From Lewinella sp050633125 (GTDB taxonomy: Bacteria > Bacteroidota > Bacteroidia > Chitinophagales > Saprospiraceae), in NCBI RefSeq assembly GCF_050633125.1, contig NZ_JBOEFX010000010.1, positions 1-64,000 on the forward strand: a stretch of DNA of 64,000 bases, read 5' to 3'. Of the stretch, positions 7,669 through 16,238 are shown piece by piece; within the stretch, counting starts at the first letter, position 1; every line of letters begins with the position of its first letter. The position numbers and the translations under genes were made by a program. The notes beneath the pieces are model-generated. The model saw only the letters and a list, made by a program, of their open reading frames with translations. It searched no databases and had not been told where the DNA came from.

Positions 7669-10239
7669 ATGACACGTTTTTCTTTACTCCTACTCTTAAT
7701 CTTAACTTGTGTCCAACTATCGTGGGCTCAGCTCAGTGTTGCTGGTACCCCCATCAGCACACAACAAGCATTGCCTACTGCTGCTACCGTAGTGCTGCCT
7801 GCATTGGATACCGATGCCTTGCTAGCCGAAGACCTGGCCGATGAGGCATATAACCTCCCTCTCCGTTTTGCTTTTGGGCACAATGTTGACCTGAGTCTCG
7901 CTAACGCAGGTACATGGACGGAACTGCGTGGTGGTGATCGTGTTTGGCGGCTCACCATCTTTTGCCCTGATGCCTTGAATATCAACCTGCTTTATAGTGA
8001 CTTTTACCTCCCACAAGGGGCGGAGTTGTATTTGTACAACAAAAATAAGAGCCAGGTATTGGGGGCTTTTACCGAAAATAACAACAAAGACAATCGCCGT
8101 TTTGCGACGGCACTAGTGCACGGCACCCAGCTGACACTGGAATACCTGGAACCTGCTGATGTGCGTGGACAAGGCAGTATCAAAATTGCCCAGGTAAGCC
8201 ATGGTTACCGCAACCTCGATGGCTCTACCGAAGATAAAGCTTCTGGTGATTGCCAGGTCAACGTCAACTGTGAGGAAGGGGATAACTGGCAGGATGAAAA
8301 GAAAGGCGTGGCGAAGATCATTATGGACGGCCTCTACCTATGTACCGGAACCCTGGTGACCAATACCGCCAACGATTGCAAGCCACTCTTCCTGACGGCC
8401 AACCACTGCCTGAGCGGTGGTATCAAGCAAGACGCTATCATTAACCCTGATGTTTCCGGGTACGTCTTTTACTGGAATTATGAATACGCAGGCTGTGCCA
8501 ACAGCGGCCCACTCCCTGAGCAAACGACCAGTGGAGGTACAGTGTTGGCCAATGCTGGTGTGATGGAAACTGGCTTGCATACCCTTCTGAGTTCAGACTT
8601 TGCGCTGATTGAACTGGATGAAAACCCGCGCGGGGCCTACGATGTGTATTTCAACGGCTGGGACGCTACTGGTGCGCAAGGCAATACCGGGGTAGGTATT
8701 CACCATCCAGCAGGCGATGCCAAGAAAATTTCCACCCACTCGGTTGTGCCCGAAGAAGATGGCTATTACTGGGCTTTGTATTGGGATGCTACCCCAAATG
8801 GTTACTCGGTGACGGAGGGCGGCTCTTCTGGTTCCGCGCTGTTTCGCGAAGATGGTACCATTATTGGTCAGCTTTTCGGCGGCGGCAGTGTAAATTGCGA
8901 TGATCCGGCCAATGACCTGGGCCTTTACGGCCGCCTCAATTATTCCTGGACCAACAGTGATGATCTCCTGGCAAGTGACCCGCGCCGCCGTCTCGATGTG
9001 TGGCTAGACCCCATCGGGCAAGGCAGTATCCGCAAGATGAACGGCACTTACGACCCTTGCGAAACCCCTAAAGTGTACTTTAAAACGGTCGCTGCTACCT
9101 TAGCAGAAGAGGATGCTTCCCAAGCGGAGAACTGCCGCAGTTATACCGATTACACTTACGAACTTGGGATTACACCTTACCCTACACAGCCGGTTAATGT
9201 ATCGCTATTTGCACAAGGAAATGCAGATAATGGGCCTACGGGCGACTACCAATTACTGACGAGCAGCCTTCAGTTCAACAATGTTACCAATACCCAATCT
9301 TTTCAGTTTCGGGTTTACGATGATGCTTATCCTGAAGCGATGGAAGCTATCGAGCTATCGTTTGCTGCTCAAGGAACCAATGGTGTGCAGGTAGGATTAT
9401 TGAACGCCAATTCAGTACAGCAAATACAATTGACCAGCGCCGACGAAGTGCCCGACAATCACGTGCAAACGGTTCGCAACACCAGCGCACCCGCCGAGGA
9501 ATACTTGGGGCCTTTTGGAACGGTTTACTTCACCGACCCCGGCACAGGAGGCATGATGGCCGTTTTGACCAATGAGACTGCCCATGACTACGGTTGCGTG
9601 AGTGTGATGGTTGACCAGCCAGGAAGCACCGCCAACAACAGTTGGGCTACTGGCACGACCTTCAGCAAAACCCTGCGTATCGTTGCCGAGCACCCTGGGG
9701 CGGCGGCACTTTCAGCGGGGCTTTACTTTGACGATGGTGAACTTGCCGGCTGGCAATGGTTCAACAATAGCGGCTGGGATGCCGACGATGCTTTAGCGTA
9801 TCAGTTTATTGGCCCCGCCACGCTGAGCAACGAAGCAACTGCTCAGGAAATGGCCACCACCTTTACCGCTTACGGTAGTGGAGATACCCGCCTGGACCTG
9901 CAATTGTCGGGCCTCACTACTGCCGTAACCGGGTTTGCAATAGGCCGTTTGAGCTCAGCGGACAATCAGCAACAATTGGTTACCACGCCTACCAGTACGC
10001 TTGCTCCCAACCTGACGAGCAACCAGAGTGTACTCACTTGGCGCGCTACCCAGGATGGCCCTACACAAATCCGTGTAGTTGATACTCAAGGACAGTTGGT
10101 GACCAGCTATTTCAACTATAGCTACGAAGGTTACAACAACTTTACCCTCGACGCCAACCACTGGCAACCAGGTATGTATTTCGTACAATTGATTAGAACA
10201 GGAGCTCCAGTAGAAATCCAGCGACTGATAAAACAGTAA
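7669..10239 (+). CDS. Secreted trypsin-like serine protease with T9SS sorting domain
   Basis: Exported endopeptidase of 856 residues, related in layout to lysyl-endopeptidase-like proteins. The signal peptide is MTRFSLLLLLILTCVQLSWAQ. A prodomain-like region occupies about 25-190. The protease domain (about 200-455) contains His246 in LTANHCLSGG, Asp310 in SSDFALIEL and Ser387 in GGSSGSALF, a complete chymotrypsin-type triad. Pairs of cysteines (for example LYLCTGT and NDCKPL) suggest disulfides. Residues 470-600 resemble a Calx-beta-type module. The C-terminus (WQPGMYFVQLIRTG ... LIKQ) is a type A T9SS sorting tail. A strong hairpin follows the stop. The likely role is extracellular protein degradation; the exact cleavage specificity cannot be read from the sequence. 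Confidence 0.88.
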   Translation: MTRFSLLLLLILTCVQLSWAQLSVAGTPISTQQALPTAATVVLPALDTDALLAEDLADEAYNLPLRFAFGHNVDLSLANAGTWTELRGGDRVWRLTIFCPDALNINLLYSDFYLPQGAELYLYNKNKSQVLGAFTENNNKDNRRFATALVHGTQLTLEYLEPADVRGQGSIKIAQVSHGYRNLDGSTEDKASGDCQVNVNCEEGDNWQDEKKGVAKIIMDGLYLCTGTLVTNTANDCKPLFLTANHCLSGGIKQDAIINPDVSGYVFYWNYEYAGCANSGPLPEQTTSGGTVLANAGVMETGLHTLLSSDFALIELDENPRGAYDVYFNGWDATGAQGNTGVGIHHPAGDAKKISTHSVVPEEDGYYWALYWDATPNGYSVTEGGSSGSALFREDGTIIGQLFGGGSVNCDDPANDLGLYGRLNYSWTNSDDLLASDPRRRLDVWLDPIGQGSIRKMNGTYDPCETPKVYFKTVAATLAEEDASQAENCRSYTDYTYELGITPYPTQPVNVSLFAQGNADNGPTGDYQLLTSSLQFNNVTNTQSFQFRVYDDAYPEAMEAIELSFAAQGTNGVQVGLLNANSVQQIQLTSADEVPDNHVQTVRNTSAPAEEYLGPFGTVYFTDPGTGGMMAVLTNETAHDYGCVSVMVDQPGSTANNSWATGTTFSKTLRIVAEHPGAAALSAGLYFDDGELAGWQWFNNSGWDADDALAYQFIGPATLSNEATAQEMATTFTAYGSGDTRLDLQLSGLTTAVTGFAIGRLSSADNQQQLVTTPTSTLAPNLTSNQSVLTWRATQDGPTQIRVVDTQGQLVTSYFNYSYEGYNNFTLDANHWQPGMYFVQLIRTGAPVEIQRLIKQ

Positions 10240-10253
10240 AAAAGAGCAACTTG

Positions 10254-10290
10254 GCTGCCTAGAGGTAGGGGAGACGCTCTTCTAGGCAGC
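10254..10290 (+). terminator. Hairpin terminator after the serine protease gene
   Basis: A perfect 10-bp stem (GCTGCCTAGA at 10254-10263 with TCTAGGCAGC at 10281-10290) encloses a 17-base loop. A T-rich stretch (ATTGTATTTTT) follows at about 10296-10306. It starts 14 bp after the protease stop codon. The T-run is a little distant for a textbook intrinsic terminator. Confidence 0.55.
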
Positions 10291-10310
10291 ACAGTATTGT
10301 ATTTTTGTGC

Positions 10311-10484
10311 CTGCCCGCTACCGAAAGGTAGTTGGCAGGTAACTTTTTTGGGGTCATGCCTTCTCCCATCCCGACTTTTCTAGTCGAGACGGGATCGGCA
10401 CCAGGCTGTCTGTCGCTAGCGCTCCTGCCCATCCTTTGCCCTAGGTCGCTCCGCGCCCCGCGCTCCGGCCTACAGGCCTGCGCA
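10311..10484 (+). repeat. Hairpin plus dispersed repeat family A, copy 2
   Basis: An imperfect hairpin (CTGCC-CTACC, GAAA loop, GGTAG-GGCAG) at 10311-10338 leads into the family A element at about 10350-10484. The conserved cores are GGGGTCATGCC, CGGCACCAGGCTGTCTG, CTGCCCATCCTTTGCCCT and CGCTCCG. An extra small hairpin (CCCGACTTTTCTAGTCGAGACGGG region) lies inside this copy and is missing from the others. The element fills most of the 358-bp gap before the AhpD-like gene, and open frames through it are spurious. Confidence 0.6.
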
Positions 10485-10597
10485 CTGATCAGCAATACAC
10501 TTGTCCAACTACGGACATTGGCCCCAGCATATATTTTGCCATCTGCGGTTTTTGTGCTAGTATTGCTACCTTTCAGAATAACTAGCATTCCTACAAC

Positions 10598-10936
10598 ATG
10601 GAAAAGAAATATTTTGATCCTAAGGATCTACGTAAATTTGGTAAGATCACCGAGTTGCAAGAGGAGATGGGCACCAAATTCTTCGATTACTACAATACTG
10701 TTTTTAAAGGAGATACAGCGCTCACTGAGCGAGAAAAGGCCTTGATCGCACTGGCTGTTGCGCATACTGTGCAGTGCCCTTACTGTATCGATGCCTACAC
10801 TTCCGCTTCCCTCGAAAAAGGAGCGGATGAAGAGCAGATGATGGAAGCCGTACACGTTGCCGCTGCCATCAAGAGTGGCGCTGCACTGGTATTTGGCGTT
10901 CAGATGATGAACCACGCTGAACGATTGTCCATGTAA
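10598..10936 (+). CDS. AhpD-like / arsenosugar-associated peroxidase-like protein
   Basis: Small cytoplasmic helical protein of 112 residues from the carboxymuconolactone decarboxylase/AhpD superfamily. The redox motif is Cys60-Pro-Tyr-Cys63 in VQCPYCIDAYT, followed by His86 (MEAVHVAAA), the usual AhpD-like arrangement for thiol-peroxidase or disulfide-relay chemistry. Length and sequence resemble the family found next to ArsS in arsenosugar-type loci, and the next gene downstream is ArsS. This neighbour relation supports the subfamily call. The two are separated by 234 bp holding a dispersed 'ctccgtgcctccg'-type phrase, so co-transcription is uncertain. What it acts on in vivo is not established. 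Confidence 0.82.
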   Translation: MEKKYFDPKDLRKFGKITELQEEMGTKFFDYYNTVFKGDTALTEREKALIALAVAHTVQCPYCIDAYTSASLEKGADEEQMMEAVHVAAAIKSGAALVFGVQMMNHAERLSM

Positions 10937-11170
10937 TTTGTTAGTCCACCTGACTTCACAGATACATCGTTTCAGTACTAGATATGCGAAGCGTAAACTT
11001 TCCTCAAAAAGCAGTAGTTACTTTTGACAGAATAGTTAGCCACTAAATCAGCTAGACACGGCCTCAACGGAATAAATCGGGATTAGAGCGTTTTTAGCAG
11101 AATCTCCGTGCCTCCGCGTCTCCGTGGCAAAAAAAGTCAAAGTTAAAATGGCTGCAAAAAAAAGCAATAG

Positions 11171-12241
11171 ATGGCTATTAAGCAAAAAAGCAAATCCCTA
11201 AAAGCAAGAGGGAATAATCTTTCGGATTCTTTTGTTCAACTGAATGTCCTCAACGGCAAGGATATTGTCGATTCGAAGTTCCCTGGTTTTGGTGATAAGA
11301 TTGCAGAAATTGGACACCGTCCGTTAAAGACCAATCCTGTAGAGATCTTTCAGTTAAATATCGGAAAACTCTGTAACCAGACCTGTGCCCACTGCCACGT
11401 AGATGCCGGCCCCGACCGCAAGGAGGAAAATATGGATCGCGCAACCTTGGAGCGTTGTTTACAGATCATAGCTTCTGTGCCCACCATCACTACGGTCGAT
11501 ATTACAGGTGGTGCTCCGGAAATGAATGCCCATTTTCGTTGGTTTGTAGAAGAAGTGACGGCCCTGGGTAAGCAGGTGATTGATCGTTGTAACCTCACCA
11601 TTCTGTGTGCCAATCCAAAATACCACGACCTGCCGGAGTTTTTTGCAAAAAACAAGGTACAAGTAGTTTCTTCCCTTCCGTATTTTTCTAAGAAACGAAC
11701 CGATAGCCAGCGAGGCGACGGTGTTTTCGAAGATTCTATCAAAGCCCTGCAGATGCTCAACGCAGTCGGTTACGGCAAAGAAGGGACGGGCCTGGAACTT
11801 CACCTCGTTTACAACCCTAGTGGTGCCTTCTTGCCCGCTAGCCAAGAGACCTTGCAAGCAGAGTTTAAGCGTCAGTTAAAGCGTAAGTTTGATATTGAAT
11901 TCAATATGCTTTTCGCGATAACGAACTTGCCTATCGCCCGCTTCCTGGATTACCTGTTAGAGAGTGGGAACTATGAAGAGTATATGCACAAGTTGGTAGA
12001 GGCTTACAACCCTGGCACGGTTGATGGCCTTATGTGTCGTAATACCCTTTCCATCAGCTGGGACGGCTTTATCTACGATTGTGATTTCAATCAGATGCTG
12101 GACCTGAAAGTTGCCAGCACTAGCCAACACATAGATGATTTCGACCTGGATGCCCTCAAAGACCGCAGCGTGGTTGTCAATCAGCATTGTTACGGCTGTA
12201 CGGCTGGCGCGGGATCAAGCTGTGGCGGAGAGATTTCGTAA
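11171..12241 (+). CDS. arsS: Radical SAM/Cys-rich protein ArsS (arsenosugar biosynthesis)
   Basis: Radical SAM enzyme of 356 residues. The [4Fe-4S] motif CxxxCxxC is Cys68-Asn-Gln-Thr-Cys72-Ala-His-Cys75, followed by HVDAGP. The glycine-rich SAM-binding segment DITGGAPEMN lies around 115-124. The C-terminal domain ends with the diagnostic cluster Cys340-Tyr-Gly-Cys343 ... Ser-Ser-Cys351-Gly-Gly. In some relatives one of these positions is selenocysteine; here all are Cys codons. ArsS-type enzymes are linked to formation of the deoxyadenosyl-arsenical precursor of arsenosugars. The AhpD-like partner lies upstream, but no arsenite methyltransferase (ArsM) or ArsR is visible in the window. The ATG at 11171 is chosen; a closer ATG at 11148 is out of frame and stops quickly. 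Confidence 0.85.
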   Translation: MAIKQKSKSLKARGNNLSDSFVQLNVLNGKDIVDSKFPGFGDKIAEIGHRPLKTNPVEIFQLNIGKLCNQTCAHCHVDAGPDRKEENMDRATLERCLQIIASVPTITTVDITGGAPEMNAHFRWFVEEVTALGKQVIDRCNLTILCANPKYHDLPEFFAKNKVQVVSSLPYFSKKRTDSQRGDGVFEDSIKALQMLNAVGYGKEGTGLELHLVYNPSGAFLPASQETLQAEFKRQLKRKFDIEFNMLFAITNLPIARFLDYLLESGNYEEYMHKLVEAYNPGTVDGLMCRNTLSISWDGFIYDCDFNQMLDLKVASTSQHIDDFDLDALKDRSVVVNQHCYGCTAGAGSSCGGEIS

Positions 12242-12257
12242 CCTGCTGTTCCACTGT

Positions 12258-12292
12258 TCCGTAAAGTCGGATTTTAAACCCGATTTTACGGA
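12258..12292. terminator. Stem-loop between convergent genes
   Basis: TCCGTAAAGTCGG (12258-12270) pairs with CCGATTTTACGGA (12280-12292) through 13 base pairs including one G-T wobble, with a nine-base loop. It lies exactly between the stop of arsS (plus) and the stop of the dioxygenase-like gene (minus), so it could end both transcripts. No classic T-run follows. A similar short phrase recurs at 12968-12992. Confidence 0.45.
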
Positions 12293-12299
12293 GCAGTAC

Positions 12300-12938
12300 T
12301 CAATACCCTGGTATATTCAATCCCAACACGATATCCCGCTCTCCTTTCCACAATTCTCCTTCTTTTCTTAGCGATACGATCCCCGAACCACCACGATTTT
12401 GCAGCCGGCTACGTCGTTCTTTCGTAAGTAAGGGGTCGTTGTCAAAGACAAAATCATCAATGTAATACTCATTCGTTTGAGCTGGTTTTACCGTTAAATG
12501 GATGTGTTCCACTTCCTGTCCACCAGGGTAGGGTGCTGGCCGGAAAGTATAGAACGCATAGCGCCCTGACTCGTCTGTTTTTACCCACCCCCGATAGCGA
12601 CCGTGACGCCGGCTCCAGGCACTACTGTTATTTCCTCCGCGATATAAACCTTCTCGATCTGTATGATAGATGTAGAGAATGGTGCCTGCTGCGGGAGTTG
12701 TTCCGTCAGGCTCGAAGACCGTCCCTGTAAGGATTATTTGGGGTTCGTTTTTATAAAAATCCGGCAAGGTGTCAACGGAAGAAAGTACGCGGTCACCGTA
12801 TTCAAACAGTGCCTCGCAGCCTTCGCAAGGGCCGCCAACGACCAATTGGCTCGTGCTGCTGGTTTCAGCGGGCGTTTGTGAATGGCAAGCTGTGAAGATG
12901 ATCAGTATAAGTAGGGAGAGTGGAATTAGTTGGGTCAT
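12300..12938 (-). CDS. Intradiol ring-cleavage dioxygenase-like lipoprotein
   Basis: Predicted envelope lipoprotein of 212 residues with the fold of protocatechuate/catechol intradiol dioxygenases. The signal ends in FTAC, so Cys18 is the lipidation site. The core from about 68 to 150 has the family features: a TGTVFEPDGTTPAAG strand, Tyr99 in GLYRGG, Tyr127/Tyr130 in GRYAFYTFRPAPYPG, and the pair His145-Ile-His147. Two Tyr and two His are the usual Fe(III) ligands. Known soluble enzymes cleave catechols in aromatic degradation. Secreted or lipidated versions in Bacteroidota have no confirmed substrate, and no beta-ketoadipate genes are nearby. The function is therefore a family-level inference. 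Confidence 0.8.
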   Translation of the reverse strand: MTQLIPLSLLILIIFTACHSQTPAETSSTSQLVVGGPCEGCEALFEYGDRVLSSVDTLPDFYKNEPQIILTGTVFEPDGTTPAAGTILYIYHTDREGLYRGGNNSSAWSRRHGRYRGWVKTDESGRYAFYTFRPAPYPGGQEVEHIHLTVKPAQTNEYYIDDFVFDNDPLLTKERRSRLQNRGGSGIVSLRKEGELWKGERDIVLGLNIPGY

Positions 12939-12967
12939 GGGTAGTGGTTTATGTTAGCCCTCCGCTT

Positions 12968-12992
12968 CGTAAGGTCGGGTTTTATACCCGAT
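12968..12992. repeat. Short hairpin phrase related to the one at 12258
   Basis: TCGGGT (12975-12980) and ACCCGA (12986-12991) form a 6-bp stem over a TTTAT loop. The preceding 'CGTAAGGTCGGGTTTTA' resembles the 12258-12292 hairpin ('CGTAAAGTCGGATTTTA'). This looks like a dispersed phrase, located between the glycosyltransferase stop and the dioxygenase start region. Confidence 0.4.
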
Positions 12993-13006
12993 GGAGGAGG
13001 TAGGAG

Positions 13007-14494
13007 CTACTTCGTCCCCTCCACCTTCAAGCACTTACAAGGAGAAATTTCATGCGAAGCGCTAAACCGATAATTACCATCCATGTGGAGCCAAGGATCC
13101 ATTTCGCAAACGACGACAGAAGTGCCTTTAGGGAAATTAGCAACAGCCGCGGCTCCTGGATGTACACGCACGGGAGGCGTATCAAGATAAGCAATGTTTA
13201 CCTCAATACCACGCCGCTGAGCCAACTGGGCATAGAAAATGGCAGAAGGATTGTAAGAGGGGAGGAGTAAGGTGTAAGTCGCCAACTCGTCTAGTGTCGG
13301 GAGGTAACCACCGTACACCGTCGTTGAGGAATATTCAGGCCCGTGTTGTGTTTGCGCTACACGGTGTGCCATGTTGAGATAAGGCCAAGCCAAGCACAGC
13401 ACCAAGCCAGCTATTGCAAACCAGTTGGTATAGACGTCTCGTTTTTCAATCGCAATCCAGTCCAAGAGTCCCTGGAAGCCAAGCCCAAGAAGCAAGCAGT
13501 ACAACGGCACTTGAGGCATCGCGTACCACAACAATTTTGTGGAAGCAAGGGTGAGAATGATTAGGTGGGTTACCAATAAAACAAGAAGGTACCGGAGTAA
13601 GGGACGATCAGCAGCCCGTCGCCAGTAAAGCAATGGCACTACGATGAGGCATAACCACCAAGGCTGCTCGGTAGGCCAAAGCAGCAATTGCCCGATATAA
13701 AACATGGGGCCACCCCGGTGCCCTTCCAAGGGCTGACTGAACCGCCCACCGAGTTCGTTTTCCCATAAAAGGCTTAAAAAACCAGGGTCATAGATTTCTC
13801 TCAGAAGATAATAACCGACAAGGCTCATCATTGGTAATAAAACCGCAGCATAAACCCGCCAATTCGTGAGGGCGGAGCGATAAGAGGGTACAAACAAACA
13901 AAGGAGGAATATGCCAGGCAGGAAAAATAGGGCCGCTACACCTTTGGTCCAAAGGGCCAAGGTGAGTGCTACGGCGGAAAGCAATAATGTCCGCTTACTG
14001 TTTTCCTCAAGGAAAAGATAAAGGTAGAGTACGCCTACGGTTAGCCACAACACCAGCAGTGCATCGAAATCGCCCGACCTGGCAGCATGGCCATTCATAT
14101 AAAACGGCACGGTAACGAGGCACAATGCAGCAACAACGCCAGCCCAGTGCCGCTTTAAGTGACGGGCAGAAAAGTACACCAAAAAAAGACAGGTCATAAG
14201 CGTAGCCAGCGCCGCAGGCAAGCGCACGGCCAGCACGGTAGGCCCCAGTACCTGCATTGCCAGCGCTTGTGACCATACCAGCAATGGAGGTTTGGTGCCC
14301 CAATGGTCGGGCTCCCCAAGAAATGAAGGAACTAAAAGGTGGCTTTCCCCCGACCACATTTCCAAAGCGTTGACCGCCCGTCGCCCTTCGTCCCACAGGC
14401 GTAGAGGAAGGGCATCTAAGCAATAAAACAACAGGTAGCCACAGGCTATCGCCGTAAAAAGTAGTAAAAATAATAATCGAGGCTGTCGTGACAT
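13007..14494 (-). CDS. GT39/ArnT-like membrane glycosyltransferase
   Basis: Polytopic inner-membrane protein of 495 residues in the dolichyl-phosphomannose/ArnT-like (GT-C) superfamily. These enzymes move sugars from polyprenyl-phosphate donors onto lipids or proteins on the periplasmic side. After the first membrane helix comes the hallmark acidic motif Asp35-Glu36 in LRLWDEGRRAVNALEM, then HWGTKPPLLVW, both conserved in ArnT-like proteins. About ten to twelve hydrophobic helices follow. The last 100 residues form a soluble periplasmic domain. It stands alone on the minus strand with no sugar-biosynthesis neighbours, so acceptor and donor are unknown. Confidence 0.85.
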   Translation of the reverse strand: MSRQPRLLFLLLFTAIACGYLLFYCLDALPLRLWDEGRRAVNALEMWSGESHLLVPSFLGEPDHWGTKPPLLVWSQALAMQVLGPTVLAVRLPAALATLMTCLFLVYFSARHLKRHWAGVVAALCLVTVPFYMNGHAARSGDFDALLVLWLTVGVLYLYLFLEENSKRTLLLSAVALTLALWTKGVAALFFLPGIFLLCLFVPSYRSALTNWRVYAAVLLPMMSLVGYYLLREIYDPGFLSLLWENELGGRFSQPLEGHRGGPMFYIGQLLLWPTEQPWWLCLIVVPLLYWRRAADRPLLRYLLVLLVTHLIILTLASTKLLWYAMPQVPLYCLLLGLGFQGLLDWIAIEKRDVYTNWFAIAGLVLCLAWPYLNMAHRVAQTQHGPEYSSTTVYGGYLPTLDELATYTLLLPSYNPSAIFYAQLAQRRGIEVNIAYLDTPPVRVHPGAAAVANFPKGTSVVVCEMDPWLHMDGNYRFSASHEISPCKCLKVEGTK

Positions 14495-14587
14495 GGAGCA
14501 AAGATAGCTTTAAGGGAGTTCGCGAAAAACAATCTAAACATCTTCCTACAAATTTTGCGTAGATTATTTATTTCCTCATCCCCTACC

Positions 14588-16027
14588 TTAATTTCCTGTG
14601 TTCACGATTAACTTTCGAGAAATACGTTGGTTGCCTACTTCGAAAAGCAATTGATAGAACCCGGACTGCCACTCTTCTACATCCAAGGTAATCATCGTGC
14701 AATTTTGCTGTGTTTGGCGACGGTAGACTTGCCCCAAAGCATTGGTCACCACCAAACTGACTTCTGCTTGCACCTCCTTGAATTCAATGGTAGTAACATG
14801 ATTGGCCGGATTCGGATAAATGTGGACTAAGTCTGGGAGGTCTTCGAGCATAACCGTTGCGGAAACCGCACAGGTGTCGATGTATTCGGCAAAATACGTC
14901 GCCATATTGGTTGTCCTCAGCCAGTAGTTATCAATGGTATGGCAGCTAAGTGACTGGTTGGTGGCTTGTTGTAGGCAGTTCCAGTTGTTGGTGGTATTGT
15001 CAAATAAATAGTCGGAAGTAGGAACCCCATTGACTACCATGGTGTCTATCATCTGCTTAATGCCCAACGAGCCATAGACAATCGGGCGATTGACGATATA
15101 ACCACAATTGGCAGGAAACCCCAGCAGGCAATTGACATAGCCTGCGAGTACCCTTGCTGTGCGGTAGGGAACAATCAAATCACAAGGTTGGTGGAAAAGA
15201 TAGAGTGCTGGAGGATCAGCAGCATTGGTTGTGAAAATATTATTGAAAACACCACCGTAGAAATTACCTACTGCTTGAATGTGATAGGGCTTACTCAGCG
15301 GCAGATTCAAGGTGCCCTCAGGGCTGCCCAAGTCTGGGCGAGTAAGGTCCATTTCGGCAATATTATTGGCTAAGCCTAAAGTCTGAATACAAGCGCCTTC
15401 GTACAATTGATTGGGTGCCGGGGCATCAGGATATTCGGCAACCAAGTCTGCTAGTACTTCGTCTTGTTCCAGAAAACCAACACCCATAGCGATAAAGCCA
15501 CCAGCGCTTTCACCGGCGATAAAAACGTTCTCGGGATCAATTTGGTAATCTTCCGAATGGTTGATAAGATAGCGCAAAGCTCCTTTAACATCCTGGATGC
15601 CTCGATAATAGGCGCGGTACCACTCGCTACTATCCGTCATGTTGTAGCAGTTCCAAAGCGGTACATTACAATTGATGGCTTGATTGGTGTGGATTTGCCC
15701 CAAACGATAACTCACCGATGCTGTTGTGTAACCGCGTTTAGCGAAATCTTCCCGGATACGGGGAGGATAATCTTCGGCTTTGTCGCCACCAATAAACGCC
15801 CCGCCATGTATCATTACCAATAAGGGTCTTCCACAGGCCGGTACCGTATCATTAATAGGGTAGGAGAGGTCTATAAAAAGAGAATCAGTAGCTCCTGCAA
15901 AACCGCGGGCCGTGCCATAGAAAATATCCCGTTCGGTTTGAATCGTATAGCTGGTGTCTACCCATTGCTGGCTGGATAGAGAAACGATTGATAATAAAAC
16001 AATTAGCGAGGTAAGTAAGTGTTTCAT
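14588..16027 (-). CDS. T9SS-exported carboxylesterase (alpha/beta hydrolase)
   Basis: Secreted esterase of 479 residues. The ATG at 16025-16027 is preferred because it gives a clean signal peptide (MKHLLTSLIVLLSIVSLSS); the frame is open nine codons further. The catalytic domain shows the oxyanion motif HGGAFIGGD (about 74-82) and the nucleophile elbow GESAGGF with Ser174, as in carboxylesterase type B/BD-FAE-like enzymes. Several Cys in the lid region suggest disulfides. Residues from about 395 are a type A T9SS sorting domain (LVHIYPNPANHVTTIEF ... SGFYQLLFEVG ... SRKLIV). It would act outside the cell on an unknown ester, for example polysaccharide acetyl or feruloyl groups. Confidence 0.87.
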   Translation of the reverse strand: MKHLLTSLIVLLSIVSLSSQQWVDTSYTIQTERDIFYGTARGFAGATDSLFIDLSYPINDTVPACGRPLLVMIHGGAFIGGDKAEDYPPRIREDFAKRGYTTASVSYRLGQIHTNQAINCNVPLWNCYNMTDSSEWYRAYYRGIQDVKGALRYLINHSEDYQIDPENVFIAGESAGGFIAMGVGFLEQDEVLADLVAEYPDAPAPNQLYEGACIQTLGLANNIAEMDLTRPDLGSPEGTLNLPLSKPYHIQAVGNFYGGVFNNIFTTNAADPPALYLFHQPCDLIVPYRTARVLAGYVNCLLGFPANCGYIVNRPIVYGSLGIKQMIDTMVVNGVPTSDYLFDNTTNNWNCLQQATNQSLSCHTIDNYWLRTTNMATYFAEYIDTCAVSATVMLEDLPDLVHIYPNPANHVTTIEFKEVQAEVSLVVTNALGQVYRRQTQQNCTMITLDVEEWQSGFYQLLFEVGNQRISRKLIVNTGN

Positions 16028-16110
16028 AGGCGTGGAATTAAAACTTTTAAGCAAAGTGTTTTAACCTTACCAAAATAGAGCTCTTTAACCCTGTTTTCAC
16101 AGGTTTTTTG

Positions 16111-16139
16111 ATAAAAAAGTGTGAAATGACCACTTTTAT
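16111..16139 (-). terminator. Possible terminator of the 16239-17216 lipoprotein gene
   Basis: On the minus strand ATAAAAGTG pairs with CACTTTTTTAT across an eight-base loop. The T-run is part of the descending arm. It lies 100 bp past the lipoprotein stop codon in the direction of transcription. A second weak hairpin (AACCCTG/CAGGTT) lies at about 16087-16105. Confidence 0.4.
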
Positions 16140-16238
16140 GGCGAAATCGAGTCCAGGTACCTAGTACTTAGTACAGTGAGGTTTACCTTGTTAGAAGATT
16201 TCCTTTTAGGAATACACAAAGACAAATCTCACGCTAAG

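Noticed and set aside
10332..10745. 137-residue plus-strand frame overlapping the family A repeat and the AhpD-like gene
   Set aside because: It is composed of repeat sequence and runs out of frame into the real gene at 10598.
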